64,000 bases of DNA from Ichthyophis bannanicus (Eukaryota; Chordata; Amphibia; Gymnophiona; Ichthyophiidae), in the NCBI GenBank assembly GCA_033557465.1, contig CM066041.1:153797532-153861531 (forward strand), in the 5' to 3' direction. Under the pieces are notes generated by a model. It was given only the letters and a program-made list of their open reading frames with translations, ran no database searches and had not been told where the DNA came from. Positions 42,845-54,177 of this stretch are shown here, one piece after another (positions within the stretch are counted from its first letter, which is position 1; every line of letters starts with the position of its first letter). The position numbers and the translations under genes are program-made.

Positions 42845-43855
42845 CCTTAGCATCCTTCAACCTCCCAAAGGAGGTGGAGGAAGTCGTCCTGGCCTCTGGT
42901 AAGAATTCCATGAGACGAGCCTATGCCTTCAAGTGGCGCAGATTCTCAGTATGGTGTGTGGAGCAATGGGTAGACTCATTCTCTTGCTAGGTGCATACAG
43001 TGCTGCAGTACTTGCTCCACCTTTCGCAGACCGGACTCAAGTCCAACTCCATCAGAGTGCATCTGAGTGTGTTCTCGGCATACCATCACTCTATAGAGGG
43101 CAAATCTCTTACTGCGCAGCCCCTCATTACCCGATTTAAGCAGGGCCTTCTGCTCTCTAAGCCTCCCATCCATCCTTCCCCAGTGGAATGGGACCTCAAC
43201 ATAGTTCTGGCACAGCTCACCAAGCCGCCTTTTGACCTTCTACCTGCCATTTGCATTATCTCTCCTGGAATGTCATCTTCCTGGTGGTGCTCACCTCTGC
43301 CCGCAGAGTCGGTGTGCTTCAGGCCTTGCTGGCTGAGCCACCTTACACCAGGTTCTACAAGAATAGGGTCGTGCTTTGCACCCACCCTAAATTCCTTCTG
43401 AAGGTGGTATCTATCTTCCACCTCAACCAGGAGGTGGTGGTCCCCACCCCTTTCCATGGCCTCATGCTGACAAGGCGGTAACCATTCTATATACTTTGGA
43501 TTGTAAGAGGGCCCTGTCCTTCTACCTGAAAGCCTCGCAGCTTTTCGTTTCCTACAACCCCAGACGACTGGGGGAAGCTGTTACTAAGCGGACCTGTCCA
43601 CCTGGATGGCGGACTGCATCACCTTTGCCCTTGATCAGGCTGGGCTCTTGTTGGAGTGCCAGGTCACAGCGCACAACGTCAGGACTATGACAACCTCTGT
43701 TGCAAGCCTACGGTCTGTTCTATGGCAGACATCTGCCGGGCCCCCACCTGGTCCTCATTTCACACCTTTGTAGCACTCTACTGCCTGGAGAGGGAGTCCC
43801 GATGGGACAGTGCCTTTGGCCAGGCTATACTCCATAATCTGTTCGGGGTTTAGGC
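42835..43855 (+). pseudogene. D2 tyrosine recombinase, frameshifted
   Basis: N-terminal part: QIALASFNLPKEVEEVVLAS and RRAYAFKWRRFSVWCVEQW, then a stop at 42988. LQYLLHLSQTGLKSNSIRVH continues in 42991-43401. The catalytic part is spread over three frames: R in TSARRVGVLQAL (43251-43481), H-x-x-R as HNVRT near 43671, and Y in FHTFVALYCLERESRWD (43656-43853). Confidence 0.82.
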
Positions 43856-44009
43856 AGTTTCTACCCTCCGACCTTCCTTGTTCAGGCTACCGGAGTGATG
43901 GTTTTCCCTGGACACTGGGATCCTTAGAGTCTTTCCTCAAGCTCGATTGCGGCTGCCCAGGGCTGGGCCGTGTTTTCTACAGGTTCTCGGTACGCTGTAG
44001 CTAGGGAGT

Positions 44010-44108
44010 CCCATATGTGAGGACTGACTTCCTGCTTGTTCCTGGAGAAAGCGTAGTTACTCACCTATAACGGGTGCTCTCCAGGGACAGCAGGAATCAG
44101 TCCTCACA
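44010..44108. repeat. D2 internal complementary region
   Basis: ccatatgtgaggactgactt, then cctgcttgttcctggagaaa, is complementary to the left terminus at 38619. gtagttactcacctataac, then gctctccagggacagcagga, is complementary to the right terminus at 44300-44367. The two halves form a hairpin. Confidence 0.85.
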
Positions 44109-44179
44109 ACCCTCCCTCCTCCCCTTGAAGTTGCTGTAAATGTTTTGCCATCTTCTTTTGTTGGCTCTAGCTATGTCAT

Positions 44180-44367
44180 CTGACTGAGTAAGATGGCACT
44201 CTTGGGAGGGAAGGTGACCACGCAATCATGGTAGCATCTTCCAAAGGCTTTCTTTGAAAGCTGGGGAGATGCTTCCATGGGAGCTCCATCGGCGCTGACA
44301 TCACCCATACATGAGGACTGATTCCTGCTGTCCCTGGAGAACACATGTTAAGGTGAGTAACTACACT
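44180..44367 (-). repeat. D2 right inverted terminal repeat
   Basis: Partner of 38619-38770, with the right-end-only extension aggtgagtaactacact. Confidence 0.85.
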
Positions 44368-44599
44368 ATTTGGCCTATTCATGTAGCACTTAGGACAGAT
44401 TTTTCACTTTCCTAATTATGCAGATAGGTATCCGAATAGAGGCATTGAAAATTGCCACATCCAGATAATACACACGTTCATCTTCAGTCTTCCCATTTAT
44501 TGCCCTGGCAGTATACAGATAGTACTGAGGTGCTCAGAGGAAATATTCAGTGGCACTATCCAGATGGTATTTTCTACTGTCTGGGTAAGTATCTTCAGG

Positions 44600-45240
44600 G
44601 CTGTACCAAGCCATAATTGCACCTTGTGTGACTTGCACATTGGGCGTGCCCCCCCCCCCCATATCTCACCCCCCATCACCCATACATCCATGTCCAGCCG
44701 GCTGCCTGCCATGCCCTGCTGCCGCTACTTTTTGTTTTCTCCGCGGCGGCACTTGCAGCAACAGAGCAGACCTGACTTCAAATTAAAAAAAAAAATGTGG
44801 TCTTTCTACTCCACACTTGTACACAGATCTGATCCCTCCCTGCTCTGATGTAGAGTCGTGTCAGAGATGGGCGGGACCAGACGAGCCATTCAAATGAGGG
44901 CTTTGCAACTCCATGCTTGAATGGCTGGCCTTGTCCCTCTGACGCAGTCTACTTTGGAGAAGGGATGGAGGGACCAGACCCATGTACAAGCGTGGAGTCT
45001 GATAGACTTGCATGTTTTGGTTTTGGTTTTATTTGAAGCCAGGTCTGCTCCGCTGCTGCCGGTGCCACCGCCGCTGAGAAAACAAAAAGTGGTGGCGGCA
45101 GGGCAAGAGCAGGAAGCGTGGGGTGGAGCCGAGGTCGGCAGTCCAAAATGTGCCCCTAATCCTTTGCGCCCTGTGCGGCTGCACCGCTCACGCAGGGCTA
45201 GGTACAGCGCTGAGTGCCTTTGAATATCGGGCCTAGTTAG
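44600..45240. repeat. GC-rich foldback repeat (copy 2)
   Basis: Inverted arms of about 60 bases at 44717-44776 (ctactttttgttttctccgc and gcggcacttgcagcaac) and 45040-45101 (ctgctgccggtgccaccgcc and gagaaaacaaaaagtggtgg). It also shares gggcgtgcccccc with copy 1 at 493-960. It contains a partial internal duplication (cagatctgatccctccctgc and ccagacccatgtacaagcg regions). No gene. Confidence 0.6.
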
Positions 45241-45337
45241 GAAACTAGTAATGGAAATCAGCACTGTGCCTCTTACTTTCCCTGCCCTGCCCCTGTAGCC
45301 ACCTACATTTTGGAATGCCTTAATTTAAGGACCAAGT

Positions 45338-45875
45338 ATTGGTGCGGCGGGACAGTTCTTTTTGGGTAAGCAGGGTGGAGAGGGATGATGAGGGGAGGGT
45401 GCTCCTGCTGGGGGGGGAATGGCAGGGGGAGCAGGTTACTGTGGTCAACATATATGCTCCAAATGAGCGGCAGGGACAATTTTGGAGAGGGGTGCAGGAG
45501 TTCTTGGCTCGACATGTGCTAGGGCGGCTCATTTTGGGGGGAGATTTTAATGTGGCGCTCCACCCCAACTGGGACCGCCAAGCGGGGGAGGGGGATGGGA
45601 AGGATAGCACTCGCAGGATATTGCAGAATATTATGGAAGCTTATCAGCTGTGTGATGTGTGGAGGCAACTCAACATGGGGTGTCGGGAATATACTTTTTA
45701 CTCGGCCCCCCATGATAGCTACAGTCGGATAGACTATATCCTGATGGATGAGGGATGGGGCCCTAGGTTTCAGGACGCGGCCATAGGAAATATCACCTGG
45801 TCCGATCACGCTCCTACATGGGTGAGCGTTGGGGGTCCCCGAGATGAGGGGGGGGGTGCGATTCTGGCGGCTTAA
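45338..45875 (+). pseudogene. L1 ORF2 endonuclease, C-terminal half
   Basis: The open frame reads VTVVNIYAPNERQGQFWRGV, then LILGGDFNVALHP, YSRIDYILMD and ITWSDHAPTWVSV. GGDFN, SRIDY and SDHAP are the catalytic and DNA-binding motifs of the LINE apurinic-type endonuclease. The first half (with the ...QE.H motif) is lost to 5' truncation. A frame change occurs at the G run 45850-45858. Confidence 0.88.
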
Positions 45876-48800
45876 TGAAAGTCTCCTCAAAAGAGAGGAG
45901 GTGGTGAAAGATGTTAAGGACTGCCTGCAGGAGTATTGGCGCCTTAATGACACAGGAGATGTGGGGGAGGTGGGACTGTGGGAGGGTATGAAGGCAGTTG
46001 TGCGGGGGCGATGATTGATGTGGTCCTCTAGATTTAAAAAGCAGCGGATGGCCCGGGAGGAGGAATTGCAAACAGAGCTCAAGCAAGTGGCAGCGAACTA
46101 TCAAGCCTGGGGGCATAAGAGAGACTTTAGACGGCTAAGCCAATTACGGATGGAGCTCCAGAAACTGCAGGTGGAGGAGATTGAGTTTCAATTGACTAAG
46201 TTGAAGCAGAGTTACTATGAATGGGGGGATCGGGCGGGGAAAATGTTGGCCAACAAGTTGCGCAAGAGGGTGGCCCTGACCGCTATACTGGGGGTGATGG
46301 AGAGTGGAGGGGAACAATTGTGGTCGGAAAAACTTATTGGGGAGCGCTTCTGCCAATTTTATCGAGATTTATATCAGAGGGGGGAGGGGGGGGCGACCGG
46401 GGCTTAGAGAGGCATACCTGCAAGACCTTGAGCTGCAAAGTCTGAGCGAGGGGGATGCCCAAGAGCTGGAGGCTGATATTACACGGGAAGAGGTGGTTCA
46501 GGCCTTGCAGGCGCTCCCGGCGGGGAAGTCCCCGGGCCTTGATGGCCTGACAGGGGCTTTCTATAAAACCTTTAGGGAGGAACTAGTAGATAGGTTGGTT
46601 CGGATGGCGAATGGGTTGCAACAAGAGGGGGGAGTTTTTTCGGCGGATATGCTTACAGCAGGCATAACGGTCCTGCCCAAGGGGGGACGGGATCCCATGC
46701 AGTGCGGATCCTACCGCCCCATCTCCCTGATCAATGTAGATGTTAAGATCATCGCTAAAGTATTGGCTAACCGGTTGGCACCGAGGATGCCTGGCCTGAT
46801 TGGGATAGACCAAACTGGCTTTATAGTGGGGAGGCAGGCCTCAGATAACATTAAGAGGGTGCTTGAAGTGGTATGGGGGGCGCAGGCCCAGGGGGTGGAA
46901 GCCATGCTGCTGTCAATCGACGCTGAGAAAGCGTTTGACAGGGTGGACTGGGATTTTCTGTTTCTGACTATGCGGCAGATGGGGATGGGCCCTAAATTCA
47001 TGAGGTGGGTGCAAGCGCTTTACTGGGGTCCGAAGGCGCGCGTTAAAATTAATGGGCGTTATACGGAAACGTTGGAACTGGAAAGGGGGACCCGCCAGGG
47101 ATGCCTGCTGTCCCCATTGCTCTTTGCTATAGCCATTGAGCCCCTGGCGAGTGCAATTAGGGGAAATAAAGGGGTGTGGGGGCTGCAGAGGGGGGGTGGC
47201 CATCACAAAATTTCACTCTTTGCGGATGATGTCTTACTGGTGGTGACGAAGCCGGAGGAGTCAATTCCAGAGCTTCTAAGATTGCTAGGACAATATGGGG
47301 AGGTATCGGGGTTTCGCGTAAACCAGGACAAGACGGAGGCCTTGAACATTAATATGGCTCGGGCCCGGGTGGAAAGGCTGCAACGGGCCTACCCGTTTAA
47401 ATGGGCGGAGAGCGTCATTCGCTACTTGGGGGTCAATATCACTCCACACCCTGGGGGGCTGTATGGGGCTAACTATGGCAAACTATGGAGAGAGCTAGAT
47501 CAGGATCTGCAGTGGTGGATGCGCTCCGAAGTGTCTTGGTTGGGGAGGATTGCCACTATAAAAATGAATGTCCTCCCGCGAGTGCTGTATTATTTCCAAG
47601 CACTCCCCATAGACATTCCGGGAGCACAACTACGGCGGCTCCAGCGGAAGGTGAACCAGTTTATCTGGAGGCGTCGCCCGCCGAGGATAGCCCGGGAGGT
47701 GTTGTATAGGAGGAGGGAAGAGGGGGGACTGGGGGTACCCAATCTGCAGGCTTACTATTGGGCTGCTCAGGCACGCCATGTGATGGATTGGAGGGATGGA
47801 GGGGAGCGGAAGAACTATGTGAAGCTGGAGGAAGAGTGTGGGGGGGCGGTCTTTGGCGGGACTCCCGTGGATGGGGCGGGGGGAGAGAGAGACTACAGCC
47901 CGGGCCCATCCCTACGTGAGTCACGTGCTTCGCGAGTGGGATAAGTTTAGGGGGGCAGCGGTGGAGGGGGGGGGGGAAGCATTTTTCTCTGATGAGGGAT
48001 CTGTGTTCTACAGCGGAGTTCCGTCCCGGGAGGGAAGGGGGGGGGGGGTATCGCCGGTGGGCCCGAGGGGGGTTGAAGTGCTTTTACCAATTTGTTGATG
48101 GGGGGGAATTGGTGCCGTTCGCGACATTACAAGAGCAGTATGGGCTGCGGGAAGGGGATCGCTTTTATCATGGGCAGGTGGCGACCTTCTTGCGGAAGAA
48201 ATTAGGGAAGGAAGAGTTGGAGCGGGATTATACCCCGCTGGAGGTGGTTTGGTATGGAAAGAAGACGTCCCCGGGGCTTATCTCGGTGCTGTACAAGGCC
48301 ATACAAGGGCCCCTGGAGGGGAAGCACAGATATATGCGGGAATGGGAGGGGGACTTGGGGGTCGAAATAGAGGAGGGCCAATGGAAGACTGTGTTTGATC
48401 AGCTGCGGCTGATGCCTTTGTCAATAGCAATCCGGGAAAATTGGTGCAAGGTGGTTATGCGGTGGTACTATACCCCGGTCCGGTTGCATCGCATGTTTCC
48501 CCGAGTGTCTAGTAAATGCTGGAGGGGCTGTGGGGGAAGAGGACACCTTTTTCCATATTTGGTGGTTGTGCCCTAGGATACAGTGCTTTTGGGAGGCCAT
48601 CAGGGATTGGATTAAGGAGGTGGTGGGGACGGAAGCGACACTTGACCCTGGTGGGTATCTACTGGGGTGGTGGAAGGAGGGGGGACCAGGTCAAGATAAA
48701 AGGCAGGTCATGGCGTGCCTGAGTGCGGCCCGATGCGAGCTGGCCTATCGTTGGAAGCAGAAGGAGGCGCCGCGGGTAGAACACTGTGTGGCCCGCCTCC

Positions 48801-48910
48801 GGCAAGTGTACTTAATGGAAAAACTCACAGCAGCCCGAAGGCAGAGGGTGGATCGATTTGAGAAGCAGTGGGATAAGGTGTTGCTTTACCTCCGAAAAGA
48901 TACCCTATAG
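45829..48910 (+). pseudogene. L1 ORF2 linker, reverse transcriptase and C-terminal domain
   Basis: The linker 45829-46407 is helical and Lys/Glu-rich with a TGA at 46012. RT lies in the 546-codon frame 46304-47944: GKSPGLDGLTGAFYKTF, CGSYRPISLINVDVKIIAKV, DQTGFIVGRQASDNI, LLSIDAEKAFDRVDWDFLFL (A), RGTRQGCLLSPLLFAIAIEP (B), SLFADDVLLVV (C) and IRYLGVNITP. The C-terminal part, 47992-48910, crosses frames and carries a Cys/His segment (CWRGCG, then DTFFHIWWLCPRIQCFW). RYRPISL.N.D.KI.AKVLANRL places it in the L1/Tx1 group. Frame changes fall in G runs. Confidence 0.9.
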
Positions 48911-49392
48911 TAGAGGGGGTGCTTTTACTTGGGTGGGTGGGGGGGAGGGGTTATTGGGGAGCTATAAAGGGGGGGTGGTCCCTGGGGAGGGGGCATGGGG
49001 GGGAGGGGGTTGGTGAGGGGAGGGGGGGAGACACTGGAAGTTAAGCAGAGGGAAAGGGGGGGTGTAGGGGGGAGGCTGCAGACACTCAACACTTCATAAA
49101 GGTGGGATCCGGTGGTGTGTAAAAGGAGGGCCATGGGGTGACAGTGGCCTTCTATGTCCCTCATGTCGGGTGGGGGGACGGGAATGTATTTTATTCATAT
49201 GTGGGGCTGCCGGGGGAGCGGGGGGGGACGATGGATGTTGGGCTTGGGTGGGGGGGGGGGGAGGAGCGGGCCAGTCGTTGAAATGTGCTAGTTTTCTTAT
49301 GCTTCGAGGGGGTGTTGATTACCACGGAGTTATAATGTGTGTTGTTGTCGGTACAATGGATGTTTTTGCGTTTGTTATGGATGTGGTGTTCA
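48911..49392 (+). repeat. G-rich 3' UTR of the L1-type LINE
   Basis: Very long G runs separated by one to five bases (for example gggtgggtgggggggag, and ggggggagggggttgg) with strong G-quadruplex potential. They are followed by less biased sequence and the tail at 49393. Polypurine 3' UTRs are known in L1 elements. The opposing Pro-rich ORFs are artefacts of the G runs. Confidence 0.75.
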
Positions 49393-49451
49393 TACAATAA
49401 AATAAAAATTAAATAAATAAAAAAATAATAATAATAATTTAAGGACCAAGT

Positions 49452-49927
49452 GAAAACAGGAAACTAAATTTAAGTGCTCTATCTAGGAAATTTTCAGAGG
49501 GGCAAGTTTCAGCATCTAGCACTCAGGAGTGTAAACCCTTTGAAAACTGCCCATTCATGAATGAGTCTTAATGGTTTTTCGGAGGTAAATGCCAGAGTGT
49601 TTTTTTCATTGTATCGTGTACAGTTTTGGTTTGTTTATTTTCACAGTGAGTTCATCAAGTTGCTTGGTGGCTGACCCAGGTCATTTTTGGCTAGACAATA
49701 CAAGGCTTCATTTTTAGACCTCTGAAGATCATCTGCATGACTCTTTCTCCGGTGCCACCATTTCTTGGACACGACAGATCGTGCTTCCACATTTCACTGT
49801 GTTTGTCCTGTACTACTGCTCCTCGGAGTCTGAAGAGAAGATCAAAGCTTGAAATGGATACGCCCATCTCCTCCTGCCTTTCTGCTGGCCCTTTCTGGGT
49901 TTAGTTTACATTGAAATACATATCAAG
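49452..49927. other. No gene recognised
   Basis: Unclassified intergenic-type sequence following the LINE target duplication. Only short chance ORFs. Confidence 0.45.
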
Positions 49928-50720
49928 GGGCTGATTTTATAAGGGAGCCCCAGAAAGATACTGTATGAGCCATTTATGCACATAAGTCACTATTTTCAAG
50001 GATTTAAGTGTGTGCTGACAGAATAATAACGAAAGTCCGATCGCACATACTTTCACTGTGCGCATATACAGGGGAAGAGTTTGGGTGGAGGGTAGGCGCA
50101 TGCTTGAACAATTTAGGCATAGGCAAAGGCATTTCCACCTGCAATAGCACAGGCGTAAGTGCTCACACCCCTATTTTATATAATAAAGTCCACGCGTGCT
50201 TCACTTTACAAAACAGGCTTCAAGTATGCAGGCGCTAATACACATTAACACCATAGTAAGGACATAAGTCTGACATTACTCTCTAAGAGGCTAATTGTAT
50301 AAAGTCACGTCTAGTTAATAACGTGCATTCAGAGGCCTATTTCACACCTAGTTTATAAAGTCAAATCTGTGCATACTTGACTTTATAAAACACTAGCATA
50401 ACTGGTAGAGAACGCAGCTTAAGGTAAGGCATGGTGACTTAAACCAGCCCTAGAATAAGAGTAAATTACCACACCTGCTTTCTGTAAGTACACCCATTAA
50501 TTATAGTATTTTATAATCAAGGTGCGTACATGCTTGCTCCTCTCACACTCTGCCGAGCTCCAGCCATGAGCACCCCCACAGTAAAAGCATACACAATACA
50601 ACCAATGCATATACTTTACTGCTAGTTGGTATTTTACAAGAGGTCATTGACATGCATAAATGACTAAAATACCAACATTTTCGGCCGTTGTTGGTGTGTC
50701 CTTATAAAAGTACCTTCTAA
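49928..50720. repeat. MITE-like AT-rich repeat block
   Basis: Opens with ctgattttataagggagccc and closes with ttggtgtgtccttataaaag. Inside, words such as ataaagtccacgcgtgc, tttataaagtcaaatctg and ttgactttataaaac repeat in both orientations. It resembles the left half of the insert at 5373-5790. Probably one or two non-autonomous DNA elements. Confidence 0.4.
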
Positions 50721-51182
50721 TTATTCCGTTGGATAACAGCCTTGATGATTTTGTAATTTGTGTGTCCTTGCAGAAAGCCGGTGTGGTAATTTACTCTTGT
50801 TCTAGGGCAGGTTTAAGTTCATTTTATTAATTGTTATGGAATGAAAAATGTTTGTATAAGAAATGTGAAGTACGTTTGCCTCGGTAACCTCTATAACGTT
50901 AATTTGATAATATGAATTTTGTATGATCCTATGAGTAGAACCTAAGCCTCTGATCCACAGGAGTCTCCTGTGGGGGTGGGGGGGGGATCACTCTCCCTCA
51001 TGCCTGTGAAATGTGGAAGAGTTGTGGCAGTACTGGAGGAAAGAACGCATCCTCCTTTAATGTTGGAGATGGCATATGAGTGGTTGGCAACACTGGAAGA
51101 GCAGTACTAGCAAGTGAGGCTATATGTACAACCCAGGCCAAACTCCTTGCAGAAAAGAGCATACTACACTAGAGGTGGCTTC
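50721..51182. other. No gene recognised
   Basis: Unclassified sequence with a G run at 50975-50987 and no supported ORF. Confidence 0.4.
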
Positions 51183-51400
51183 AGGGCGCAAATGCACTGT
51201 GTGCCTTTTAGTCAGTGATGACTCCCGGGAACCCAGCAGCTCTTGGGTTTTCTTGGCAGTGTAACTGTAAGTAGATTGCCAGGCCTTTCTTCCAAGGTGA
51301 TGGAGGATTATGTGGCTTGCCCAAGGCCACAAGGTGTGCAAGTGGGAATCAAACCAGTGCTCTAACCATTAGGCGACTGAGAGGAGAGGGTAATTCCAAT
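51183..51400 (-). repeat. tRNA-derived SINE
   Basis: On the minus strand the tRNA-like head reads agtcgcctaatggttagagc (A box), then actggtttgattccc (B box). The body towards the left includes gggttttcttggcagtgtaa (plus strand), shared with the copy at 55328-55545. Confidence 0.65.
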
Positions 51401-51823
51401 CTGTGAAAGAGAACGGAGGATAAAGTAGGAACAGAATAAAGGAAATGGAGAATAGAGGGTAGAAAAGCTATACACCAGCCCCTTACACCTCCCACCAGCC
51501 CCTTACACCTCCCACTCATAATCTGCCACCTTGATTTCTTCTACCTTTACCCAACATGGCCAGTGGAAGCCTCTGTCTACATCATGGCTTCTCTGGGTAA
51601 GGCCTGCTTTTAGAGTGGGAACTGCTTCTTCCCTGTGATCATTTGATGGAGTAGAGGTAAGGGGGGGGGGATGAGGGAGACACTGAGCCTCAGAGCCCCT
51701 CTACATGAGCAGTTGGGGAGGAGATTGAAATTGGCATTCAATGCCAGTGCTCTAGTAAAAAAAAAAAGAAGTTAACTATCTTATAGGTATAGTTAATTTT
51801 TTGTGGTAACTAGTACATTATTG
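51401..51823. other. No gene recognised
   Basis: Contains a short tandem duplication (ccagccccttacacctccca repeated at 51476 and 51496), a G run at 51661-51670 and an A tract at 51757-51767. No coding signal. Confidence 0.4.
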
Positions 51824-52010
51824 GAGGAGGAGCCTGGGAACCGGGAAAGGCAGGGTTCAAATCCCACTATTGCTCCTTGTGGTGTTGGGCAAGTCGCTTG
51901 ATCTTCCATTGTCTCAGGTACAAACTTAGACTGTAACCCTCCGAGGACAGGGAAATACCTACTTGCTTTGATCTACTCCTGGAAAAGCGTGAGCTGAATG
52001 TTAAAAAAAA
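51824..52010 (+). repeat. tRNA-derived SINE
   Basis: The head has a B-box-like cagggttcaaatccc (51847-51861). The body has ttgctccttgtggtgttggg and ggtacaaacttagactgtaa, and the copy ends in an A-rich tract at 52003. The same body words (ctccttgtgg, cttgggcaagtc) occur in the SINE at 53893. Confidence 0.65.
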
Positions 52011-52942
52011 CCACAAAAAACCCCCAAAAAAACGTAGTTGGTTTTAATGTGATTTACTGTAATGCTTAATGTTAATGAGTTGCTTCACATGTGATGCAGC
52101 TCAATAAGAGTTTTTATGTTAGAGCTTGTCTTTTGCGTTAATGGTAAAACCAGTACATGTGTATTATCAGTAACAGGTTAAAATAGTTAAAAGCTGTTTG
52201 GCATAAATATTAAACGTTATTATAGGTGTTTGGCACGCATAAAGCCATTAGTGCACTTAAGTAAAAAGGCCTCTTGGTGTTATTTCAGAGCTATGGCTCT
52301 TGTCTTTCCACTGATGGTAGACATGAGGACATATTCTAAGTGTTCACCAAACTATGCAAGCTCAAATTTAATGCAGGCTATGTGACCTATGTGGTAACCC
52401 TGATTTTTTTCTGAGGTGGATAAAATCGTTTTCAGATTTGGAGAGTGAAAGATAACACTGTAGGACTATGTGGCAACTGTTGAAATTAAAAGGGGGCAAT
52501 TTCCTTCACTTGATTGAGTCATTGGGAGTTACCTAATATGCACTTGCTTCAATACATTTTCCATACTTATTATTTTCTCAAATGTTCATGTGAAATCTAT
52601 ATCTATAGTGAGGTAACTGTTAAACAGAATTTTATACTGTGTTGCTTGTAATCCTGCACATTACCTCATACTGAGAAGCAGGAGTGAGGCAACCTGACTG
52701 ACATATAGGTAATGTTTTTGTCTCTTCTTCCCAAATTTAATGAATTAGCACAACAGGATGAAATCGGTACAGGCACTGAGGAAGATAAACATGTGAAACC
52801 CCATTTTCCATATCGTCCTGCTAGGCCAGTCCAGAGAAGTGGGTTGTGTTCTCCTACCAGCAGAGATGGAGGCAGATTAAAATCTAGAGGTTTCTGATGA
52901 CTTTATCCTGTACTATATCAGGAGCAGCTAGAGGGCAGACAA
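52011..52942. other. No gene recognised
   Basis: AT-rich, unclassified. 52800-52890 includes ctgctaggccagtccagaga and accagcagagatggaggcag, which read like a dispersed repeat end. The 61-codon ORF at 52712 crosses this repeat and is not credible. Confidence 0.4.
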
Positions 52943-53555
52943 CCCCAGTATTTCCAAAGATGCTTGAGTGCACAGGGAGAGGAATGACCAACAGAAAAGA
53001 GGTGATAGTGCCTCTGTATAAGTCTCTGGTACGACCACATTTGGAGTATTGTGTACAATTCTGGAGATCACACCTTCAAAGGGATATAAACAGGATGGAA
53101 CTGGTGCAGAGGGTGGCTACTAAAATGGTTAGTGGCCTTCACTATAAAGTATATGAGGACAGACTTAAAAATTTTAATATGTATACTTTAGAGGAAAGGC
53201 GGGATAGAGGAGATATGATAGAGACGTTTAAATATCTCCATGGCATAAATGCAGAAGAGGTGAGCCTCTTTCGATTGAAAGCAAGCTCTGTTATGAGGGG
53301 GGCATAGGATGAGGGTGAAAGGGGATAAATTCGGAGTAATATGCAGAAATATTTCTTTACAGAAAGAGTGGTAAATGAGTGGAATAATCTCCCAGAGGAG
53401 GTGGTAGAGATGAGGACAGTATCTAAATTCAAGAAAGTATGGGACAGACACAGAAGATCTCAAAAGGTAAAAAGGGGACTATTGTAGTTGATATGGAACA
53501 GCAGACTAGATAGGCCATGTGGTCTTTTTCTGCTGTCATGTTTCTATGTCCTCAA
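52943..53555 (+). pseudogene. CR1-C LINE, ORF2 C-terminus and 3' end
   Basis: The open frame 52897-53307 reads RGMTNRKEVIVPLYKSLVRP, HLEYCVQFWRSHLQRDINRM, then MYTLEERRDRGDMIETFKYL, before a frameshift. The 3' end is ggccatgtggtctttttctg. It is the opposite-strand sister of 36710-37640. Confidence 0.82.
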
Positions 53556-53892
53556 CAGAATGTGGATACATCTGAGCAGCTGTGTGAAAAAATTGAGGGA
53601 AATTTGATCAAGTTCATGAGTAACCACTCTTAGGTGTGACTTCCTCATTTGAGCTCAATGTGGGAGGCACTCATTGGTGTGACCCTTAAAATATGTGCCC
53701 TTCTGTGTTTGCCAAGAAGGAGGGGTATCGGTTCAGTTCCCCATCCTTATCCTGTTACTGGCTGGTTGAACAGCCAGAATTGTTGGATCAGGGCCCCAAG
53801 TCTAGCACAGCCTCAGTGCCCCTCCTCCTCCTCCTCTCCCGGCTCTCCCCCATCAAAGGAAGATAAAAACGGCAACAGTCACAGATGTATGA

Positions 53893-54130
53893 AGTGGAGG
53901 AGTAGCCTAATGGTTAGAGCACTGGCTTGAGAACCAAGAGACCAGGATTCGATTCCCACTAGCACTCCTTGTGGCCTTGGGCAAGTCATTTAACCCTCCA
54001 TTGCTAAAAAAAATCCAAGTTATCAATGTCCCTGTTTAATGTATGTTTACCAAGTTTAAGTTACAATGTAAACTGCTTTGATTGAAATGATAAAGTATTA
54101 TAAAAAAACTGTTAAATAAATAAAGTATGA
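53893..54130 (+). repeat. tRNA-derived SINE with L2-like tail
   Basis: Head: agtagcctaatggttagagc (A box, 53901-53920) and ggattcgattccc (B box, 53945-53957). Body: ctccttgtggccttgggcaa. The 3' part is tgtaaactgctttgattgaa and ends in aataaataaagtatg, resembling the L2 3' end, which would let L2 reverse transcriptase mobilise it. Confidence 0.75.
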
Positions 54131-54177
54131 AAAAAGTGCTATAAACACGCTAACAAAATGATTAAATGAAAATATTA

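Larger units (their letters stand above)
38619..44367 (+). mobile_element. DIRS retrotransposon D2
   Basis: 5.75 kb, same family as D1 and without nested guests. Left inverted repeat 38619-38770, right 44180-44367, internal complementary region 44010-44108. Protein order is Gag-like, RT, RNase H, methyltransferase-like, tyrosine recombinase. Several frameshifts and stops. Flanks (ccgtgatt and atttggcc) show no target duplication, as expected for tyrosine-recombinase integration. Confidence 0.9.
45338..49434 (+). mobile_element. L1/Tx1-type LINE, 5'-truncated, with 17-bp duplication
   Basis: 4.1 kb. Starts inside the endonuclease and ends in an ATAA/AAT-rich tail (49393-49434). A perfect 17-bp target duplication, taatttaaggaccaagt, lies at 45321-45337 and 49435-49451, proving target-primed insertion. 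The coding strand is extremely G-rich. The clean duplication and long reading frames suggest a young insertion. Confidence 0.92.

Noticed and set aside
48925..49397. Minus-strand Pro-rich ORFs.
   Set aside because: Complement of the G-rich LINE 3' UTR.
52712..52897. Possible terminal LRRC74B exon (61-codon ORF after a pyrimidine-poor acceptor).
   Set aside because: The frame does not resemble the expected C-terminus, the acceptor is weak, and the right half overlaps repeat-like sequence.
53891..53965. Functional tRNA gene.
   Set aside because: A and B boxes are present but no cloverleaf can be closed and a SINE body follows.
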